Assembly: GCA_964372095.1 (NCBI GenBank)
Contig: CAYJPV010000003.1
Coordinates: forward strand, 124,001-188,000
Direction: 5' to 3'
DNA length: 64,000 bases
Source: CAYJPV01 sp964372095
Lineage (GTDB): Bacteria > Acidobacteriota > Vicinamibacteria > Vicinamibacterales > JAKQTR01
Shown here: positions 7,404 to 16,147 of the stretch, in pieces
Layout of the letters: each line of letters opens with the position of its first letter
Numbering within the stretch: position 1 is the first letter of the stretch
Program-made: the position numbers and the translations under genes
Notes under the pieces: generated by a model
Databases searched by the model: none
Told to the model about the DNA's origin: nothing
What the model saw: the letters and a program-made list of their open reading frames with translations, nothing else

Positions 7404-8771
7404 TTACAGCCACTCGGTGAACGTCTGCCAGAGCAGCCACACGTTCAGGGCCGCGATAATGACCGCCACCGGCCAGGCCAGCCACCGCATCCACGGGGGC
7501 GCGACGAAACGCCCCATGACTGCCGGATTGCTCGTGAACGACACGAGCGGAAACACGGCGAATGGCAACTGCAGACTGAGTATCACCTGGCTGAGGATCA
7601 GCAGTGCGCCCGTCCCGCGATCGCCGTAAACAATGATGGTGATCAGGGCGGGCACGATGGCAATCGCCCTGGTGATGAGCCGGCGCAGCCACGGGCGCAG
7701 CCGGATGTCGAGGAATCCTTCCATGATGATCTGGCCCGCGAGCGTGCCGGTCAGCGTGGAGTTCTGACCCGAAAACAGCAGGGCCACCGCAAACAGGGTG
7801 CTCGCCACCGAGGTGCCGAGAAGCGGTGCCAGCAACTGGTACGCGTCGGAAATGTCGGCGATTGACTCGTACTCGGTGCCGTGGAAGGTGGCGGCTGCGA
7901 CGATGAGGATGGCCGCGTTGATGAACAGTGCCGACATCAGCGCAATGGTCGAGTCGAGCGTCGAGAACCGGATCGCCTCCCGCCTCGCCGCGTCATCGTC
8001 CGCATACTTCCGCGTCTGCACGATGGACGAATGCAGGTAGAGGTTGTGCGGCATCACCGTGGCGCCCAGGATGCCGATGGCAATGTAGAGCATCGCCGGG
8101 TTGGTGAGGATCTCGGGATTCGGAATGAACCCGGCGGCCACACCAGCCAGGTCCGGCTTGGCGAGGAACAACTCGACGGCAAATGCGCCGGCGATCCCCA
8201 CGATCAAGGTCACGACGATAGCCTCGACCACACGGAAGCGGTGCTGCTGCATGTAAAGGATGATCAGCACATCGAGGGCCGTGAGCGTCACGCCGGCCAC
8301 CAGCGGGATGCCGAACAGCAAGTTCAGCGCAATGGCCGCGCCGATCACCTCGGCCAGGTCGCACGCCGCGATGGCGATCTCGGCGAACACCCAGAGCATC
8401 AGGCTGACCGGCCTCGAGTAGTACGCACGGCAGGCCTGGGCCAGGTCGAGACCGCTGGCGATCCCGAGGCGCGCCGCCAGCGCCTGGAGCAGGATCGCCA
8501 TCAGGTTCGAGATCATGATCACGCTGAGCAGCGTGTAGCCGAACCGGGCGCCGCCGGCGATGGACGTCGCCCAGTTGCCAGGGTCCATGTAGCCGACCGC
8601 GACGAGGTAGCCCGGACCGGCAAAGGCGAACAGCTTACGCCAGAAACTCGCCGTCACGGGAATCGGCACACTCCCGTGGACTTCGGCGAGGCTCTTGCCC
8701 AGGGGCGCAGTGATGCGTACGCGTGCGTCCGCCGGGGACGCCGCAGGGCGGTCAGGTGTCGTGGGGTCCAC
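7404..8771 (-). CDS. mntH: Nramp family divalent metal transporter (MntH-like)
   Basis: Inner-membrane proton-coupled importer of Mn2+ or Fe2+, 455 residues with about 11 membrane segments. Both family metal-site motifs are present: DPGNW in segment 1 (GYMDPGNWATSIAGGA) and MPHNLYLHS in segment 6 (GATVMPHNLYLHSSIVQTRK). The ~35-residue N-terminal extension before the first helix is proline-rich. The start codon is GTG, preceded by TAGAGT-N6 and no ribosome-binding site, which suggests a leaderless transcript. No manganese riboswitch is possible with so short a leader. Downstream is a UspA gene. Confidence is high for the family; metal preference cannot be read from sequence. Confidence 0.95.
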   Translation of the reverse strand: MDPTTPDRPAASPADARVRITAPLGKSLAEVHGSVPIPVTASFWRKLFAFAGPGYLVAVGYMDPGNWATSIAGGARFGYTLLSVIMISNLMAILLQALAARLGIASGLDLAQACRAYYSRPVSLMLWVFAEIAIAACDLAEVIGAAIALNLLFGIPLVAGVTLTALDVLIILYMQQHRFRVVEAIVVTLIVGIAGAFAVELFLAKPDLAGVAAGFIPNPEILTNPAMLYIAIGILGATVMPHNLYLHSSIVQTRKYADDDAARREAIRFSTLDSTIALMSALFINAAILIVAAATFHGTEYESIADISDAYQLLAPLLGTSVASTLFAVALLFSGQNSTLTGTLAGQIIMEGFLDIRLRPWLRRLITRAIAIVPALITIIVYGDRGTGALLILSQVILSLQLPFAVFPLVSFTSNPAVMGRFVAPPWMRWLAWPVAVIIAALNVWLLWQTFTEWL

Positions 8772-8777
8772 CGGACT

Positions 8778-8783
8778 ACTCTA
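8778..8783 (-). promoter_or_regulatory. -10-like box TAGAGT of mntH
   Basis: On the minus strand TAGAGT is separated by exactly 6 nt (AGTCCG) from the GTG start. This spacing puts the transcription start at the start codon. No clear -35 was found. Confidence 0.5.
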
Positions 8784-8790
8784 CATCAGG

Positions 8791-8855
8791 CTCGGGACTC
8801 GGGGCTCGGGGCAAGGCCGCAGGCCTGTAGCCTGTAGCCTGTAGCCCGTAGCCCG
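8791..8855. repeat. CTCGGGG and GCCTGTA heptamer arrays
   Basis: First CTCGGGA, CTCGGGG, CTCGGGG; then, after a short link, GCCTGTA three times, GCCCGTA and GCCCG. Both have a 7-bp period. The second array ends 8 bp from the TAG stop of the minus-strand DUF885 gene. Confidence 0.9.
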
Positions 8856-8863
8856 CGCCTGTC

Positions 8864-11125
8864 CTACTTCGATACCCCGTCGGCGATGAACCGCCAGTCG
8901 ACCGGCGTGTCGCGCGTCAGCGCCTGGCCGCCGAGTGCCAGGCGGAGCATGGCGATGGGCATTGCGCCCTGCCGCAGGATCTCGTCGTGGAACGCCTTCT
9001 GGGTCATCCGGCCCGTGTCCACCACTTCCCGGCGCAAGGACCGAAGTTGCAGACCGCCCAGCAGGTACGCCGCCTGGTACAGCGGGCCGTAGCCGCCCTG
9101 GAATGACCGCCGGACTTCACCCATGGCGTTGTCACGCTCGAAGCCGACGCGATCCACGAGAAAGTCGACGCACTCCTGCGGCGACCACTCGCCCATGTGG
9201 AACTTGAGCGAGAAAACGATGCGGGCGCATCGGTGCATACGCCAGAAGAGCGCGCCAACCTTCTCTTCGGGTGTATCCTGGAACCCCATCTCGTAGAACA
9301 TCATTTCCCAGTAGAGCGGCCAGCCTTCGGCGAAAAACGGCGAGTTGCCGCCGAGGCGGGGCCGGTACGCCTGGAACCGCGCGTTCGTGTAGAACACGAG
9401 GTTGTGCCCGGGAATCATCTCGTGGCTCGCCGTCGCGTGCGAGAACGGCGTGTTGTTGCCGCGCATGCTCTGAATCCGCGCGTCGTACTCCATCGTGTCG
9501 GTCGGGTACGAGACGCTGATCTGGAAGCCGCCGGTGAAGAACGGGTTCACGAGCTGGCGTTCGGGCGTCATCATGATCATGTGCTGCGACTCGGCGGCCA
9601 CCGCCGGCACCGTCAGCAGATCCTTGGCGCGCAGATAGTCGATGGCCTCGAACACCATGTCGCGGACGGCGCCTTTCTGCCCGCCCGGCGGCGGGTGAAT
9701 GCCCTTCACGTGTTCGAGCGCGCGTTTCCAGTCATCGCCGTAGCCGAGCTGGGACGCGGCCTTCTTCATCTCGCGTTCGCACCAGGCAAATTCCGACTCG
9801 GCAAACGTGATCAATTCTTCAGGCGAGTAGGGAATCAGCTCGTCCTGGAGGTCGAAGATGAGGCCCTGCCGGCCGCGGGCCGCGCCCGGGATACCCGAGT
9901 TGTCGGTCTTGCGGGGCGGCGTCGCCGGCAGCGTGATGCCGTCGCGCGCCACCTCTTGCTCGGCCATCTCCTTGATGTAGAGGTAATCCACCTGCGCGTT
10001 GCGGCTCAGCGTCTTGAAGTCCAGCGTCTTCAACGCGGCAAGCCACGCCTGATAGAAGGCCTTGTCGCGGACGGGAGCGGCGGACGCCTGACCGCCGGCC
10101 GATGCGCCGCCTCGCCCGGGTCCGCCCTGGCCAGGGCCCCTGAACCGGGCCACGATGTCGGCCATCTCGTCCTGCGGCAGCGCGATCAACTCGGCGAGGT
10201 CGGGGACGGACGGAAACGCGGGGGCCGGAGCGGGCGGCACCGGCTGTCCGGCGGGCGCGGCCGTTGCCGGCGCGGGCAGGTTCGCCGCCGCCACTTTGTC
10301 CTTCAGGAACGCGGCGTAGTCCTGCAGCGCGGCATCCACACGCTTGAAGGGCAGCCCCATCCACCACGTGAAGAGCGGATCGTACCCGTTGTAGAACGTG
10401 AACCAGTCAGTGAGTCCCGCGCGCAACTGGGTGACCACCGCCGCGCTCCGGGTGGCGTGGTCTCTGCCGACGGTGAGCGCGTCGGGTTGCGAGGGGGCCG
10501 CCAGGCCGGCCTCCACACGCGCGCGAACCCGCCCGATCTCCTTCGTCACCTCGGTCAACACGCCGGCAGCCTTCATCGGATCGACGTCTTCGATGCGGAT
10601 CCGGGCTTCGACAAGCCGGGTGAGTGCCGGCGCGAACGGCACGATAGGCGCGGTGCCGGCAATGGCCGCCGCGTCGGCGTCCAGCCTGTCCAGGTTGGCG
10701 CTGATGGTCTGGTTGAGCGCAGCCAGATCGGCCCGGGCTGCTGCGGACAGGCCCGGCGCGTCGAGGACCGTGAGTGCCGCCTGCCAGTCGAGGTCAAACC
10801 GTTTCAGCCGGGCAATGCGGCTGACCGAGATCGGCACGGCGGGTGCGGCTGACGCGGCACCCGGACGCCCGCCGGGACGGATGCCATCGAGGAAGTTGCC
10901 GTGCAGCGTCGTGCGGTCGAGCGTGTAGCGCGTGACGACCAGGCGCATCTCGCTCTGGCGCGGCAGCAGGAGGGGCCGCAGGGTCTTCGGGACCGCCTCC
11001 GTCGCCGCCGGCATGGCTCGCGTCTGGACGGCCGGCGCCGCCGGCGCCTGTCCGCCTGCCTGCAGCACGGCCACGCCGCACATCACCACGCCAATCCCGC
11101 ACCATCCCCATCGTCTGGCCTTCAT
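8864..11125 (-). CDS. Secreted DUF885 family putative metallopeptidase
   Basis: A 753-residue protein with a signal peptide (membrane-spanning stretch WGWCGIGVVMCGVAVLQAGG, cleavage likely soon after). The C-terminal half carries the DUF885 hallmark SHEMIPGHNLVFYTN, an HExxPGH variant of the zinc-peptidase motif; the family is regarded as putative metallopeptidases with no settled substrate. A Gly/Ala-rich low-complexity linker lies near the middle. The start was chosen at MKARRWGWCG because GGGGAG lies 7 nt before it; reading further upstream would run antisense through tRNA genes. It is a single gene with a heptamer array after its stop. Confidence 0.88.
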   Translation of the reverse strand: MKARRWGWCGIGVVMCGVAVLQAGGQAPAAPAVQTRAMPAATEAVPKTLRPLLLPRQSEMRLVVTRYTLDRTTLHGNFLDGIRPGGRPGAASAAPAVPISVSRIARLKRFDLDWQAALTVLDAPGLSAAARADLAALNQTISANLDRLDADAAAIAGTAPIVPFAPALTRLVEARIRIEDVDPMKAAGVLTEVTKEIGRVRARVEAGLAAPSQPDALTVGRDHATRSAAVVTQLRAGLTDWFTFYNGYDPLFTWWMGLPFKRVDAALQDYAAFLKDKVAAANLPAPATAAPAGQPVPPAPAPAFPSVPDLAELIALPQDEMADIVARFRGPGQGGPGRGGASAGGQASAAPVRDKAFYQAWLAALKTLDFKTLSRNAQVDYLYIKEMAEQEVARDGITLPATPPRKTDNSGIPGAARGRQGLIFDLQDELIPYSPEELITFAESEFAWCEREMKKAASQLGYGDDWKRALEHVKGIHPPPGGQKGAVRDMVFEAIDYLRAKDLLTVPAVAAESQHMIMMTPERQLVNPFFTGGFQISVSYPTDTMEYDARIQSMRGNNTPFSHATASHEMIPGHNLVFYTNARFQAYRPRLGGNSPFFAEGWPLYWEMMFYEMGFQDTPEEKVGALFWRMHRCARIVFSLKFHMGEWSPQECVDFLVDRVGFERDNAMGEVRRSFQGGYGPLYQAAYLLGGLQLRSLRREVVDTGRMTQKAFHDEILRQGAMPIAMLRLALGGQALTRDTPVDWRFIADGVSK

Positions 11126-11238
11126 GCGCGCACTCCCCTGTCTGACCGTACGGCACCCGACGCCCGCGGCTGGCGCGGACACGTTGGGGCATGCTCCGCG
11201 AAACACAGAGACGGCGTCAAGAAGAAAGGGCGATGTGC

Positions 11239-11244
11239 TAGAAT
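11239..11244 (+). promoter_or_regulatory. Extended -10 box of the tRNA-Arg gene
   Basis: TGCTAGAAT contains TAGAAT with an upstream TG, an extended -10 pattern, ending 12 bp before the tRNA. A -35 is not clear. Confidence 0.5.
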
Positions 11245-11256
11245 CAAACGTCTCGT

Positions 11257-11323
<67 letters not shown>

Positions 11324-11423
11324 NNNNNNNNNNNNNNNNNNNNNNNNNNNNNNNNNNNNNNNNNNNNNNNNNNNNNNNNNNNNNNNNNNNNNNNNNNNNN
11401 NNNNNNNNNNNNNNNNNNNNNNN
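11324..11423. other. 100-N scaffold gap inside a tRNA cluster
   Basis: Exactly 100 N. The same T-arm sequence CGAATCCTGTC lies on both sides, so the assembly probably broke on tRNA genes sharing this arm. The true distance is unknown. Confidence 0.95.
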
Positions 11424-11441
11424 CGAATCCTGTCCGGTTCA
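11424..11441 (+). tRNA. 3' fragment of a further tRNA (identity unknown)
   Basis: The sequence after the gap begins inside a T loop (CGAAT), completes the stem (CCTGT), and continues with CCGGTTC plus A, which fits an acceptor 3' strand and discriminator base. CCGGTTC cannot pair with GCGCCCG of the tRNA before the gap, so this is the tail of a different tRNA whose body lies in the gap. No CCA is encoded. Its amino acid cannot be told. Confidence 0.55.
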
Positions 11442-11467
11442 GTGACAGCCGTTTGAGACGAACGACT

Positions 11468-11544
11468 GCGCCCGTAGCTCATCTGGATAGAGCGTCGGCC
11501 TTCGAAGCCGCAGGTAGGGGGTTCGAGTCCCTCCGGGCGCACCA
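11468..11544 (+). tRNA. tRNA-Arg (anticodon TCG)
   Basis: Complete 77-nt tRNA: acceptor GCGCCCG/CGGGCGC, D arm GCTCATCTGGATAGAGC, anticodon loop CTTCGAA (anticodon TCG), T arm GGGGG-TTCGAGT-CCCTC, discriminator A and encoded CCA. Confidence 0.95.
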
Positions 11545-11581
11545 TCCCTCACATCATTGGCGATTGGCCTGCGCGGCGGCG

Positions 11582-12070
11582 CTACTCTTCTTTTGCGTAG
11601 ATCAACCGCTCGATCAGGCGGATGTCGGCCAGCGGGCGTTCGTCGGTCACGCTGTACTGCGGACCCAGTTCGGCGTCCTCGAACAGGATCGTCCACCGCC
11701 CGGGATACGGATTCACGAGGCAGGCTGGATTCAGGATGTGGAAGTGCCCTTTCTTCTGGCGCATCCGCTCCGCCATGGCGGTCACCGCCAGGCTCGCCGG
11801 CGTCAGCACCTCGTGGTCGTCGGGCACGCTGTCCGCCCCGTGCAACAGGATCGCCAGGGGTTTGGCGCGATCTTCAATCGGCACGTCGTCGAAGAAGGCA
11901 TAGGCCCGCCCCTCGCTGGTGTCCTCCAGGACGATGGCGCGGCGGTCGCTGCCCGTGATGGCGCAGCCGGGCACGGTGGTGTGGATGTGTCCGGCGGCCC
12001 CGGCCGCCGCCATGTCCTGCACCTTGGCGCACAGGGCCTTGTAGTCCATTCCGGTGAAGCTGATCGGCAT
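11582..12070 (-). CDS. Hypothetical protein, 162 residues
   Basis: I do not recognise this family. The product starts MPISFTGMDYKALCAKVQDM and contains GHIHTTVPGCAITGSDRRAI, an acidic middle part, HFHILNPACLVNPYPGRW and a charged end (LIERLIYAKEE). There is no signal peptide or membrane segment, so it is likely cytoplasmic. Two His-containing segments (GHIH, GHFH) and several Cys could bind a metal, but that is speculation. GGAG lies 10 nt before the ATG, and a TATGAT box on the minus strand (12091-12096) lies upstream. It is divergent from the DsbD-like gene with only 43 bp between starts. Reading frame and start signals support a real gene. Confidence 0.65.
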   Translation of the reverse strand: MPISFTGMDYKALCAKVQDMAAAGAAGHIHTTVPGCAITGSDRRAIVLEDTSEGRAYAFFDDVPIEDRAKPLAILLHGADSVPDDHEVLTPASLAVTAMAERMRQKKGHFHILNPACLVNPYPGRWTILFEDAELGPQYSVTDERPLADIRLIERLIYAKEE

Positions 12071-12090
12071 AGGTCTGGTGCTCCGGCGCC

Positions 12091-12107
12091 ATCATATCTG
12101 GCATACT
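12091..12107. promoter_or_regulatory. Divergent promoters for the hypothetical and dsbD genes
   Basis: On the minus strand TATGAT (12096 to 12091) serves the hypothetical gene with a ~20-nt leader. On the plus strand CATACT (12102-12107) ends exactly 6 nt before the dsbD ATG, giving a leaderless transcript. Two facing -10 boxes lie within 17 bp. Confidence 0.5.
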
Positions 12108-12113
12108 TCTCTG

Positions 12114-13871
12114 ATGCGAGTCTTGCGAACCCCTCTCGTTGCCGCGGCCCTGGTCCTGCTCGCCTCGAACGCCGGACTGGCGCAACTGCAGCGCCCGAAA
12201 GCCGTCACGACACCGTACGTTGACGCCACGGGCGTGCCCGCAGGCTCGACCGTCCGCGTGGCGCTGGGCGTCACCCTGCCCGACAATCTTCACGTCCAAT
12301 CCAACACGCCCAGCGACCCGTCCCTCATTGCCACCGTCCTGACTGTCGAACCTCCGGCCGGTGTCACGGTGGACGAGATTGCCTATCCACCGTCGAAGCC
12401 GTTCAACCAGGCCGGCCTCGACCAGCCGCTGTCGGTCTTCGAACACGAGTTCGTCATCGGCGCCCGCCTGTCGGTTGCCGCATCGACCGCACCCGGCGAC
12501 CTGGTGCTGCCGGGCCGGTTGCGGTACCAGGCCTGCAACGATCTGATGTGTTTCGCACCGGCGACGGTGGACGTGCAGTGGACCCTGACTATCGTGGCGC
12601 CTGGCACGGCCGTCACCGCCCAGCACCCCGGTGTGTTCAGCCGCGTGATCGTCGGCCAGAGCGCCAGCCCGGCTTCGCAGACGGGTGCAGGGGCCTTGCC
12701 TGCCGCCGGCACGACTCCTGCGACCACGGCTGGCGATCTCGCAGCCCTGGACAACTTCACGATCGTCGCGACGGCTGGCGGCTATCTGAGCGTGGATGAT
12801 TTCTTGTCGTTCGTCCGCGACGCCGAATCCGGCACCACCTCGCGGGGCCCCTTCGAAGGCAAGGGCCCGCTGGCCATCATCCTGATCGTTCTGCTGGGCG
12901 GGATGGCCCTGAACCTCACGCCGTGCGTCCTGCCGATGATTCCCATCAACCTGGCGATCATTGGCGCCGGCGCGCAGGCGGGCTCACGCGGCCGCGGGTT
13001 CCTGCTCGGCTCGTCCTACGGCGCGGCCATGGCCCTGGTCTACGGCGTGCTGGGCCTGATCGTCATCCTCACCGCTGGTTCGTTCGGCACGATCAACGCG
13101 TCGCCGTGGTTCAACTCGGCGATTGCCGCCATCTTCGTGGTGCTGGCGCTGGCCATGTTCGACATCATCGAGATCGACTTCTCGCGGTTCTCGGCGAAGA
13201 TCGGGACCGGCGGGGCGAAGAAGGGCAGCGTCAGCCTCGCGTTCTTCATGGGCGCCGTCGCGGCTCTGCTGGCCGGCGCCTGCGTGGCGCCCGTCGTCAT
13301 CCAGGTCGTGCTCTTCTCGAGCAACCTCTACGCCTCCGGCTCGACGATCGCTCTGGCCCTGCCCTTCGTCCTCGGCCTGGGCATGGCGCTGCCGTGGCCG
13401 CTGGCCGGCGCCGGCATGTCGGCGCTGCCGAAACCGGGGGCGTGGATGGTGCGCGTCAAGCAGGTATTCGGCATCCTCATCCTGGGGACGGCGATCTACT
13501 ACGGCTACCTGGCCTACACGCTGTTCGCGAATCAATGGGTCGATTCGGCCGAGGTGCAGTCGAGCGTGGAGGAGAAGCTGAAAGAAGGCTGGCACGCATC
13601 GCTCGCCGACGGCCTGGCGGTGGCCCAGCGCGATCAGAAACCTGTGCTGATCGACCTCTGGGCCACGTGGTGCAAGAACTGCCTGACGATGGACAAGACG
13701 ACGTTCGCGGATGCGTCGGTCAAGCAGGCGCTGGACGGCTACGTGAAGATCAAGTTCCAGGCCGAGAGCCCCGACGACGAGCCGGCGAAGTCGGTCATGC
13801 AGCGCTTCAGGGCGGTCGGGCTTCCGACGTACGTCATCCTGAAGCCGAAAGGCTGGGCGTCGGAGCGGTAG
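12114..13871 (+). CDS. dsbD: DsbD-type thiol:disulfide interchange protein
   Basis: Membrane reductant conduit that passes electrons from cytoplasmic thioredoxin to the periplasm, 585 residues. After a signal peptide (residues 1-24) comes an nDsbD domain with the Cys pair ACNDLMC (141 and 146). The membrane domain carries the two redox cysteines in LNLTPCVLPM (271) and GACVAPV (390). The C-terminal thioredoxin domain has WCKNC (520/523) and the cis-Pro loop GLPTYVIL. All three Cys pairs are present. The protein ends only ~12 residues after the cis-Pro loop (KPKGWASER), about 25 short of the usual end, so the last strand and helix may be missing. The start at MRVLRTPLV follows CATACT-N6. Confidence 0.93.
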   Translation: MRVLRTPLVAAALVLLASNAGLAQLQRPKAVTTPYVDATGVPAGSTVRVALGVTLPDNLHVQSNTPSDPSLIATVLTVEPPAGVTVDEIAYPPSKPFNQAGLDQPLSVFEHEFVIGARLSVAASTAPGDLVLPGRLRYQACNDLMCFAPATVDVQWTLTIVAPGTAVTAQHPGVFSRVIVGQSASPASQTGAGALPAAGTTPATTAGDLAALDNFTIVATAGGYLSVDDFLSFVRDAESGTTSRGPFEGKGPLAIILIVLLGGMALNLTPCVLPMIPINLAIIGAGAQAGSRGRGFLLGSSYGAAMALVYGVLGLIVILTAGSFGTINASPWFNSAIAAIFVVLALAMFDIIEIDFSRFSAKIGTGGAKKGSVSLAFFMGAVAALLAGACVAPVVIQVVLFSSNLYASGSTIALALPFVLGLGMALPWPLAGAGMSALPKPGAWMVRVKQVFGILILGTAIYYGYLAYTLFANQWVDSAEVQSSVEEKLKEGWHASLADGLAVAQRDQKPVLIDLWATWCKNCLTMDKTTFADASVKQALDGYVKIKFQAESPDDEPAKSVMQRFRAVGLPTYVILKPKGWASER

Positions 13872-13932
13872 CGACCGAGCCGGTTCGAGAGGCAGTCTCG
13901 ACCTGCGCTCGGGCTCGACATCGCCCCACGCG

Positions 13933-15006
13933 TTACTGCCAGGCGTGTCTGAGGAAGCGGATCAGGTTGCCGCTGCAGATGTTCTCGATGTCGTCACCGG
14001 TGTAGCCGCGCTGCGCCAGCAGGGCCGGGATCTTCTGCAGGTCCGCAATCGTGTCCACGTCGGCCGGGCACTGCTCGGTGCCGAAGGCGCCATCCAGATC
14101 CGACCCGATCGCCGCGTGCCGTGAGTTGCCTGCCACCTGGCAGATGTGGTCGATGTTGTCGACCACCTGCGCGAGAGTCACGCCCATGTTCTGGGGCGTG
14201 GACGTGCCGCGCACCCAGCCGGGCACCAGCATCCAGGCGTCGAGGGCCACGCCGATCACCGCACCGCGCGCGATCAGCGCCTGGATCTGATCGTCCGAGA
14301 ACTGCCGATTGTGCGGCACGAACACCCGGCAGTTGTTGTGGCTGGCCCAGACCGGCCCGCGGTACAGGTCCAGGCTCTCCCAGAAACTCTCCTCGCACAG
14401 GTGCGTCGCATCGAGGATGATGCTGAGCCGCTCCATCTCGCGCAACAGCGCCCGCCCTTTCTCGCCCACACCGCCGGTCGCATTCGTGCCCTGGGCGTAG
14501 ACGCCCGGTCCGTAGTGGGCCGGCCCGATGGCGCGCAACCCCGCCGCGTACGCACGTTCGAGGTGCCCCAGGGTCACGAGAGAATCCGCCCCTTCGAGAC
14601 TCAGGATGTACCCGAGCGGCGCGTCAGGCGCGTCAGCCTGGAGCCGCGCCAGGTGCCGGTCGAGATCCCCGGCGCTGGTGATCGCCACCATCGCGCCGGC
14701 GTCCTCCATGGCCCGGTACCACGCCAGTTGCCCCTGCGTCTGCGCCCACGCCTGTTCCTGGGAGTGCCAGCCAGGAGTGGTGCTGCCCCGCTCGACGTAC
14801 CGGGCGATAAGGGTGGCGGCGCACAGCCCCACGCGCCCGCGCCGCATCGCCTCGAACGACACGGTCCCGCGGCCTCGGTCAGGCTTGTCGGACAGGTCGC
14901 GCTCCGAGTCGCGGATGTCCTGCACGGTCCAGCGCAGATCCCGATTCCACTCGAGCGCGTTCATCGAGAGGTCGAGGTGAGCGTCGAAGATGATCGGTTG
15001 AGACAT
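13933..15006 (-). CDS. M19 family membrane dipeptidase (renal dipeptidase type)
   Basis: Zinc dipeptidase of 357 residues; the family cleaves dipeptides and tolerates a D-residue at the C-terminal position. Metal and family motifs are present: FDAHLDLSM (HxD, residues 10 and 12), SLEGADSL, DATHLCEESF, WASHNN and IGSDLDGAFG. There is no signal peptide, so it is likely cytoplasmic despite the family name. It is the last gene of a four-gene minus-strand operon, 7 bp after the D-threonine-aldolase-like gene. With that neighbour and a DsdX/GntP-like permease, a role in releasing D-amino acids from dipeptides is plausible, but that is inference. Confidence 0.92.
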   Translation of the reverse strand: MSQPIIFDAHLDLSMNALEWNRDLRWTVQDIRDSERDLSDKPDRGRGTVSFEAMRRGRVGLCAATLIARYVERGSTTPGWHSQEQAWAQTQGQLAWYRAMEDAGAMVAITSAGDLDRHLARLQADAPDAPLGYILSLEGADSLVTLGHLERAYAAGLRAIGPAHYGPGVYAQGTNATGGVGEKGRALLREMERLSIILDATHLCEESFWESLDLYRGPVWASHNNCRVFVPHNRQFSDDQIQALIARGAVIGVALDAWMLVPGWVRGTSTPQNMGVTLAQVVDNIDHICQVAGNSRHAAIGSDLDGAFGTEQCPADVDTIADLQKIPALLAQRGYTGDDIENICSGNLIRFLRHAWQ

Positions 15007-15013
15007 GGCTCAC

Positions 15014-16141
15014 TCAGACGGTGATCGATCGGGTGGCCGCCACAACCTTCCACGTGCCCGTGCAACGGCCGTCTTGGACGACACTGACGACGTCGTACCG
15101 CGCCACGGTCGGACAGATGTGGATCGGGATGCCGTACAGCGCGTCCCCGGGACGGTAACTGCCGGCCGCGGCGGTCTCGATGACGAGGTGTTCTTCGTTG
15201 TGGCCCACGATGCGGTACGGCGGGATCCCGAGAAGGTGTACGCGCGGCTGGGCCATTTCCGAGGCGAGTGCCTTCGTTCCAAGGTCGAGGCACACCAGGT
15301 TGCCCGCCGGCTTGCTGACCACCCTGGTCAGCAGCACGGCAGCGTGCTGAAACTCCAGGTCCGGATACGCCTCGCTGTAGCCGTAGTCCCACAACACCGT
15401 CGTGCCAGGGCTCAGTTCCACGCCATGGCGTGCGGCGTGCAAACGGAACGTCGGCGTGCCGCCGGCCACGATGGCCGGCACGGGCAGGCCGGCGGCCTCG
15501 ATGTCGCGAATCATGGCGGCAACAGGTCCGAACTCGCGTTCGCAAATCGCGGCGCGCGCCGCCAGGTCGGATGCGTGAATGTGCCCGTCGTACACGTGCA
15601 GTCCGCCGGCCGACAATCCGGGCCGGCTGCAGATCAACCCGTACAGGCGAACCGCCTCGGGACCCGGCGCGATCCCGGTCCTGTTCATGCCGGAGTTCAC
15701 ATCCAGCCACAATGTCACGTTCAACCCGGCCTCGCCCGCTGCCCGCGTCATCTCATCGATCACCACCTCGGAGTCGACGATGGCGCTGATGGCCGGGGCC
15801 GGGAATTTTCGCGCCAGCGTGAAGAACCGCCGGATGGCGGGTCCGACGGGCTGCATCGCCAGCAGGACGTCACGCGCGCCGCAGGCCGCCACCATTTCTG
15901 CCTCGGCAATCGTGGCGCACTTGAACCGGTCGATGCCCTGTGCCATCTGCCGCGCCACGATCTCGGCGGTCTTGTGGGTCTTGACGTGCGGCCGGAGCCG
16001 GCCCGGGCTGCCGGCAATGCGGATCATGCGGCGGATGTTCTCGTCGATCCGATCGGGGTACACCATCAAGGCCGGCGACGGGATATCGGCGGCGTTCGCG
16101 ATGCGATACCAGTGACGTTCGGCGGGGTCGGCTGTGTTCAT
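15014..16141 (-). CDS. PLP-dependent D-threonine aldolase / D-serine dehydratase-like enzyme
   Basis: Fold-type III PLP enzyme (alanine-racemase N-terminal barrel) of the DSD1/D-threonine aldolase family, 375 residues. It begins with the substrate-loop pattern IPSPALMVYPDRIDENI and has the PLP lysine in RPHVKTHKTAEI, then LWLDVNSGMNRTGI, LHVYDGHIHA and VAGGTPTF. The C-terminal beta domain ends with HICPTVARYDVV, where the His and Cys match the metal-binding pair of D-serine dehydratase-like proteins. It would act on D-beta-hydroxy amino acids. It starts 6 bp after the permease and ends 7 bp before the dipeptidase. Which D-amino acid it uses cannot be read. Confidence 0.88.
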   Translation of the reverse strand: MNTADPAERHWYRIANAADIPSPALMVYPDRIDENIRRMIRIAGSPGRLRPHVKTHKTAEIVARQMAQGIDRFKCATIAEAEMVAACGARDVLLAMQPVGPAIRRFFTLARKFPAPAISAIVDSEVVIDEMTRAAGEAGLNVTLWLDVNSGMNRTGIAPGPEAVRLYGLICSRPGLSAGGLHVYDGHIHASDLAARAAICEREFGPVAAMIRDIEAAGLPVPAIVAGGTPTFRLHAARHGVELSPGTTVLWDYGYSEAYPDLEFQHAAVLLTRVVSKPAGNLVCLDLGTKALASEMAQPRVHLLGIPPYRIVGHNEEHLVIETAAAGSYRPGDALYGIPIHICPTVARYDVVSVVQDGRCTGTWKVVAATRSITV

Positions 16142-16147
16142 AGTGCT

